Below, in pieces: positions 35,010-36,201 of a stretch of DNA of 36,201 nt; the first letter of the stretch is position 1, and each line of letters begins with the position of its first letter. The notes beneath the pieces were generated by a model. It searched no databases. It saw nothing but the letters and a program-made list of their open reading frames with translations, and was not told the origin of the DNA. The DNA is from Anaerocolumna sp. (GTDB lineage: Bacteria; Bacillota; Clostridia; Lachnospirales; Lachnospiraceae), in contig JAQSXJ010000048.1 of NCBI GenBank assembly GCA_029256725.1, positions 1 through 36,201 of the forward strand. The letters are read 5' to 3'. Both the position numbers and the translations under genes were made by a program.

Positions 35010-35083
35010 GAGCCACCTGTCCGGTCTCTGAGAGCCACCATTCCTTTTTATGGTGAGCCATCATTCCGGCACAGAGAGCCATT
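35010..35083. repeat. IS21 left-end terminal repeats of copy 2
   Basis: Four copies of GAGCCA followed by CC, CC, TC or TT at 21-23 bp spacing, upstream of istA. These are expected transposase-binding sites. Confidence 0.7.
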
Positions 35084-35155
35084 ACAATAAATAACCTTTA
35101 TAATGTATTCATGCATCTGTTATAGATGTAAATACATTTAAAGGAGGTCGTTTTT

Positions 35156-36201
35156 ATGACCAAATATCGTGAAATTCTTAGACTTAAAAGTCTAAACTTC
35201 AGCGAGCGGAACATTGCATTAAGTTGTAGCTGTTCCCGAAACACAGTGTCTAAAGTTGTTAAACGCGCCAATGAATTGGATATCTCATGGCCCGTTGAAG
35301 TTCGCATGACAGACTCTGTCCTTGAGGAAACTCTGTTTCCTCAAACCAAGGCTAATACCGTCAAACGTATGCCTGATTTTTCTTACTTCCGTAAAGAACT
35401 ACTTAAAAACGGTGTAAGTAAAAAACTGCTTTGGACAGAATACATGGAGGATTGCCGTTTAAACAACGAGGAACCACTTATGTATTCCCAGTTCTGCAAC
35501 TATATCCAACAGGATGAGCAGAAACGCCGTGCGACCATGCATATCAGCCGAAAACCTGGTGAACAGGTTGAAGTTGATTGGGCAGGTGATCCAGCACATA
35601 TCATTGATCCTGATACTGGTGAAATCACAAATGCCTTTATCTTCGTCGGTGTAATGACTTACAGTCAATATGCCTATGTTGAAGCATTTATCAATGAGAA
35701 ACAACAGGCTTGGATTACTGCTCACGTACACATGTATGAGTACTTTGGAGGTGTAGCTAAAATCTTAGTTCCTGATAATTGCAAGACGGCCGTGGTGCAT
35801 AATGGTGGATGGTATAACCAGCAAATCAATACGGTTTATCATGAGATGGCTGAGCATTATGGAACTGCCATCATCCCTGCTCGTGTAAGGGCTCCAAAAG
35901 ATAAACCAAACGCAGAAGGTAGTGTAGGAAATATATCCACCTGGATTACTGCAGCTCTGCGAAATGAACAGTTCTTTTCTTTAGGAGAATTAAATCGTGC
36001 AATTCAAGAAAAGTTGAAGGCCTTCAATGCAAATCTTTTTCAAAAGAAAGAGGGCAGCCGGTTTAGTCTCTTCCACGACGAAGAACTGCCATTACTGGCA
36101 CTACTACCTGCTACCCCATACGAACTGGCGGAATGGAAACAAGCCACCGTTCAGTTTAATTATCACATATCTTTAGACGGAATGCTATACTCAATTCCTT
36201 A
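35156..36201 (+). CDS. istA: IS21 family transposase IstA (3' end beyond window)
   Basis: An open frame of 348 codons runs from ATG 35156 to the window edge with no stop. AAGGAGG lies about 8 nt upstream. The N terminus has a helix-turn-helix (FSERNIALSCSCSRNTVSKVVKRA, 15-38). The DDE integrase core has D141 (VDWAGD), D207 (VPDNCKT) and E254 (NAEGSVG). The part after residue 290 matches the copy-1 remnant. It catalyses strand transfer of the element with IstB as helper. It appears intact as far as visible. Confidence 0.93.
   Translation, partial: MTKYREILRLKSLNFSERNIALSCSCSRNTVSKVVKRANELDISWPVEVRMTDSVLEETLFPQTKANTVKRMPDFSYFRKELLKNGVSKKLLWTEYMEDCRLNNEEPLMYSQFCNYIQQDEQKRRATMHISRKPGEQVEVDWAGDPAHIIDPDTGEITNAFIFVGVMTYSQYAYVEAFINEKQQAWITAHVHMYEYFGGVAKILVPDNCKTAVVHNGGWYNQQINTVYHEMAEHYGTAIIPARVRAPKDKPNAEGSVGNISTWITAALRNEQFFSLGELNRAIQEKLKAFNANLFQKKEGSRFSLFHDEELPLLALLPATPYELAEWKQATVQFNYHISLDGMLYSIP

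Larger units (their letters stand above)
34999..36201 (+). mobile_element. IS21-family element, copy 2, running off the window
   Basis: The left end begins near 34990-35003 and shows four GAGCCA repeats at 35010, 35032, 35055 and 35076 (spacing 22, 23 and 21 bp). The istA gene follows at 35156. The right part, including istB, is outside the window. Orientation is opposite to copy 1. The exact left boundary is uncertain. Confidence 0.8.

Noticed and set aside
35098..35731. Minus-strand ORFs of 69 and 90 codons
   Set aside because: They lie antisense to a continuous istA frame with clear DDE motifs and have no ribosome binding sites.

Overview
The window looks like chromosomal DNA of a low-GC anaerobic Firmicute, most likely a Lachnospiraceae or related Clostridia member. 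This rests on strong AGGAGG ribosome binding sites, near-consensus sigma-A promoters, Clostridia-type leucine and valine biosynthesis genes, a GH51 arabinofuranosidase of a plant-fibre degrader, a radical SAM/DUF4130 gene pair, and IS21 insertion sequences. No rRNA, tRNA, CRISPR array or phage was seen.

Layout, left to right. (1) 94-5200, minus strand: a metallo-beta-lactamase/beta-CASP RNA nuclease-like protein, a DegV fatty-acid-binding protein, and an alpha-L-arabinofuranosidase. The DegV promoter is abutted by eight tandem 22-bp repeats and followed by a leader of about 250 nt. (2) 5243-6075: an 830-bp gene-free stretch holding a 238-bp element of nested inverted repeats; a decayed relative lies at 22674-22812. 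(3) 6076-10293: leuB-leuC-leuD on minus, divergent from a LysR regulator, with two LysR-type palindromes between them. (4) 10477-14112: an unrecognised conserved protein, mutY, and ilvN-ilvC for branched-chain amino acids. (5) 14196-17881: two rhamnosyltransferase-like glycosyltransferases and an HtrA-type membrane protease. (6) 18101-21921: an rlmI-like methyltransferase, folC and pheA, probably one operon. (7) 21922-24623: a 1-kb gene-poor AT-rich stretch, a HAD phosphatase fused to a GNAT acetyltransferase, and a GNAT pseudogene. (8) 24704-27785: a repeat-rich lipoprotein, then a DUF4130 protein and a radical SAM protein, a putative DNA repair or modification pair. The radical SAM promoter is flanked by two LexA-like boxes, and the protein carries a canonical sliding-clamp-binding pentapeptide near its C terminus. 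(9) 27871-33075: an ABC-2 transporter locus (an ATPase with three altered catalytic motifs, an intact permease and a frameshifted permease) divergent from a histidine kinase and response regulator. (10) 33313-36201: two related IS21 elements in opposite orientation; the left one is dead (nonsense codons, a frameshift, 5' truncation) and the right one runs off the window with an open istA.

How the genes work together: leuBCD and ilvNC supply leucine, valine and isoleucine; leuA, ilvB and ilvD are not in the window. PheA gives phenylpyruvate and FolC folylpolyglutamates. The kinase and regulator probably control the divergent exporter, which appears to be decaying. The least-described system here is the radical SAM/DUF4130 pair: SOS-type operators plus a clamp motif suggest a damage-induced, replication-associated activity.
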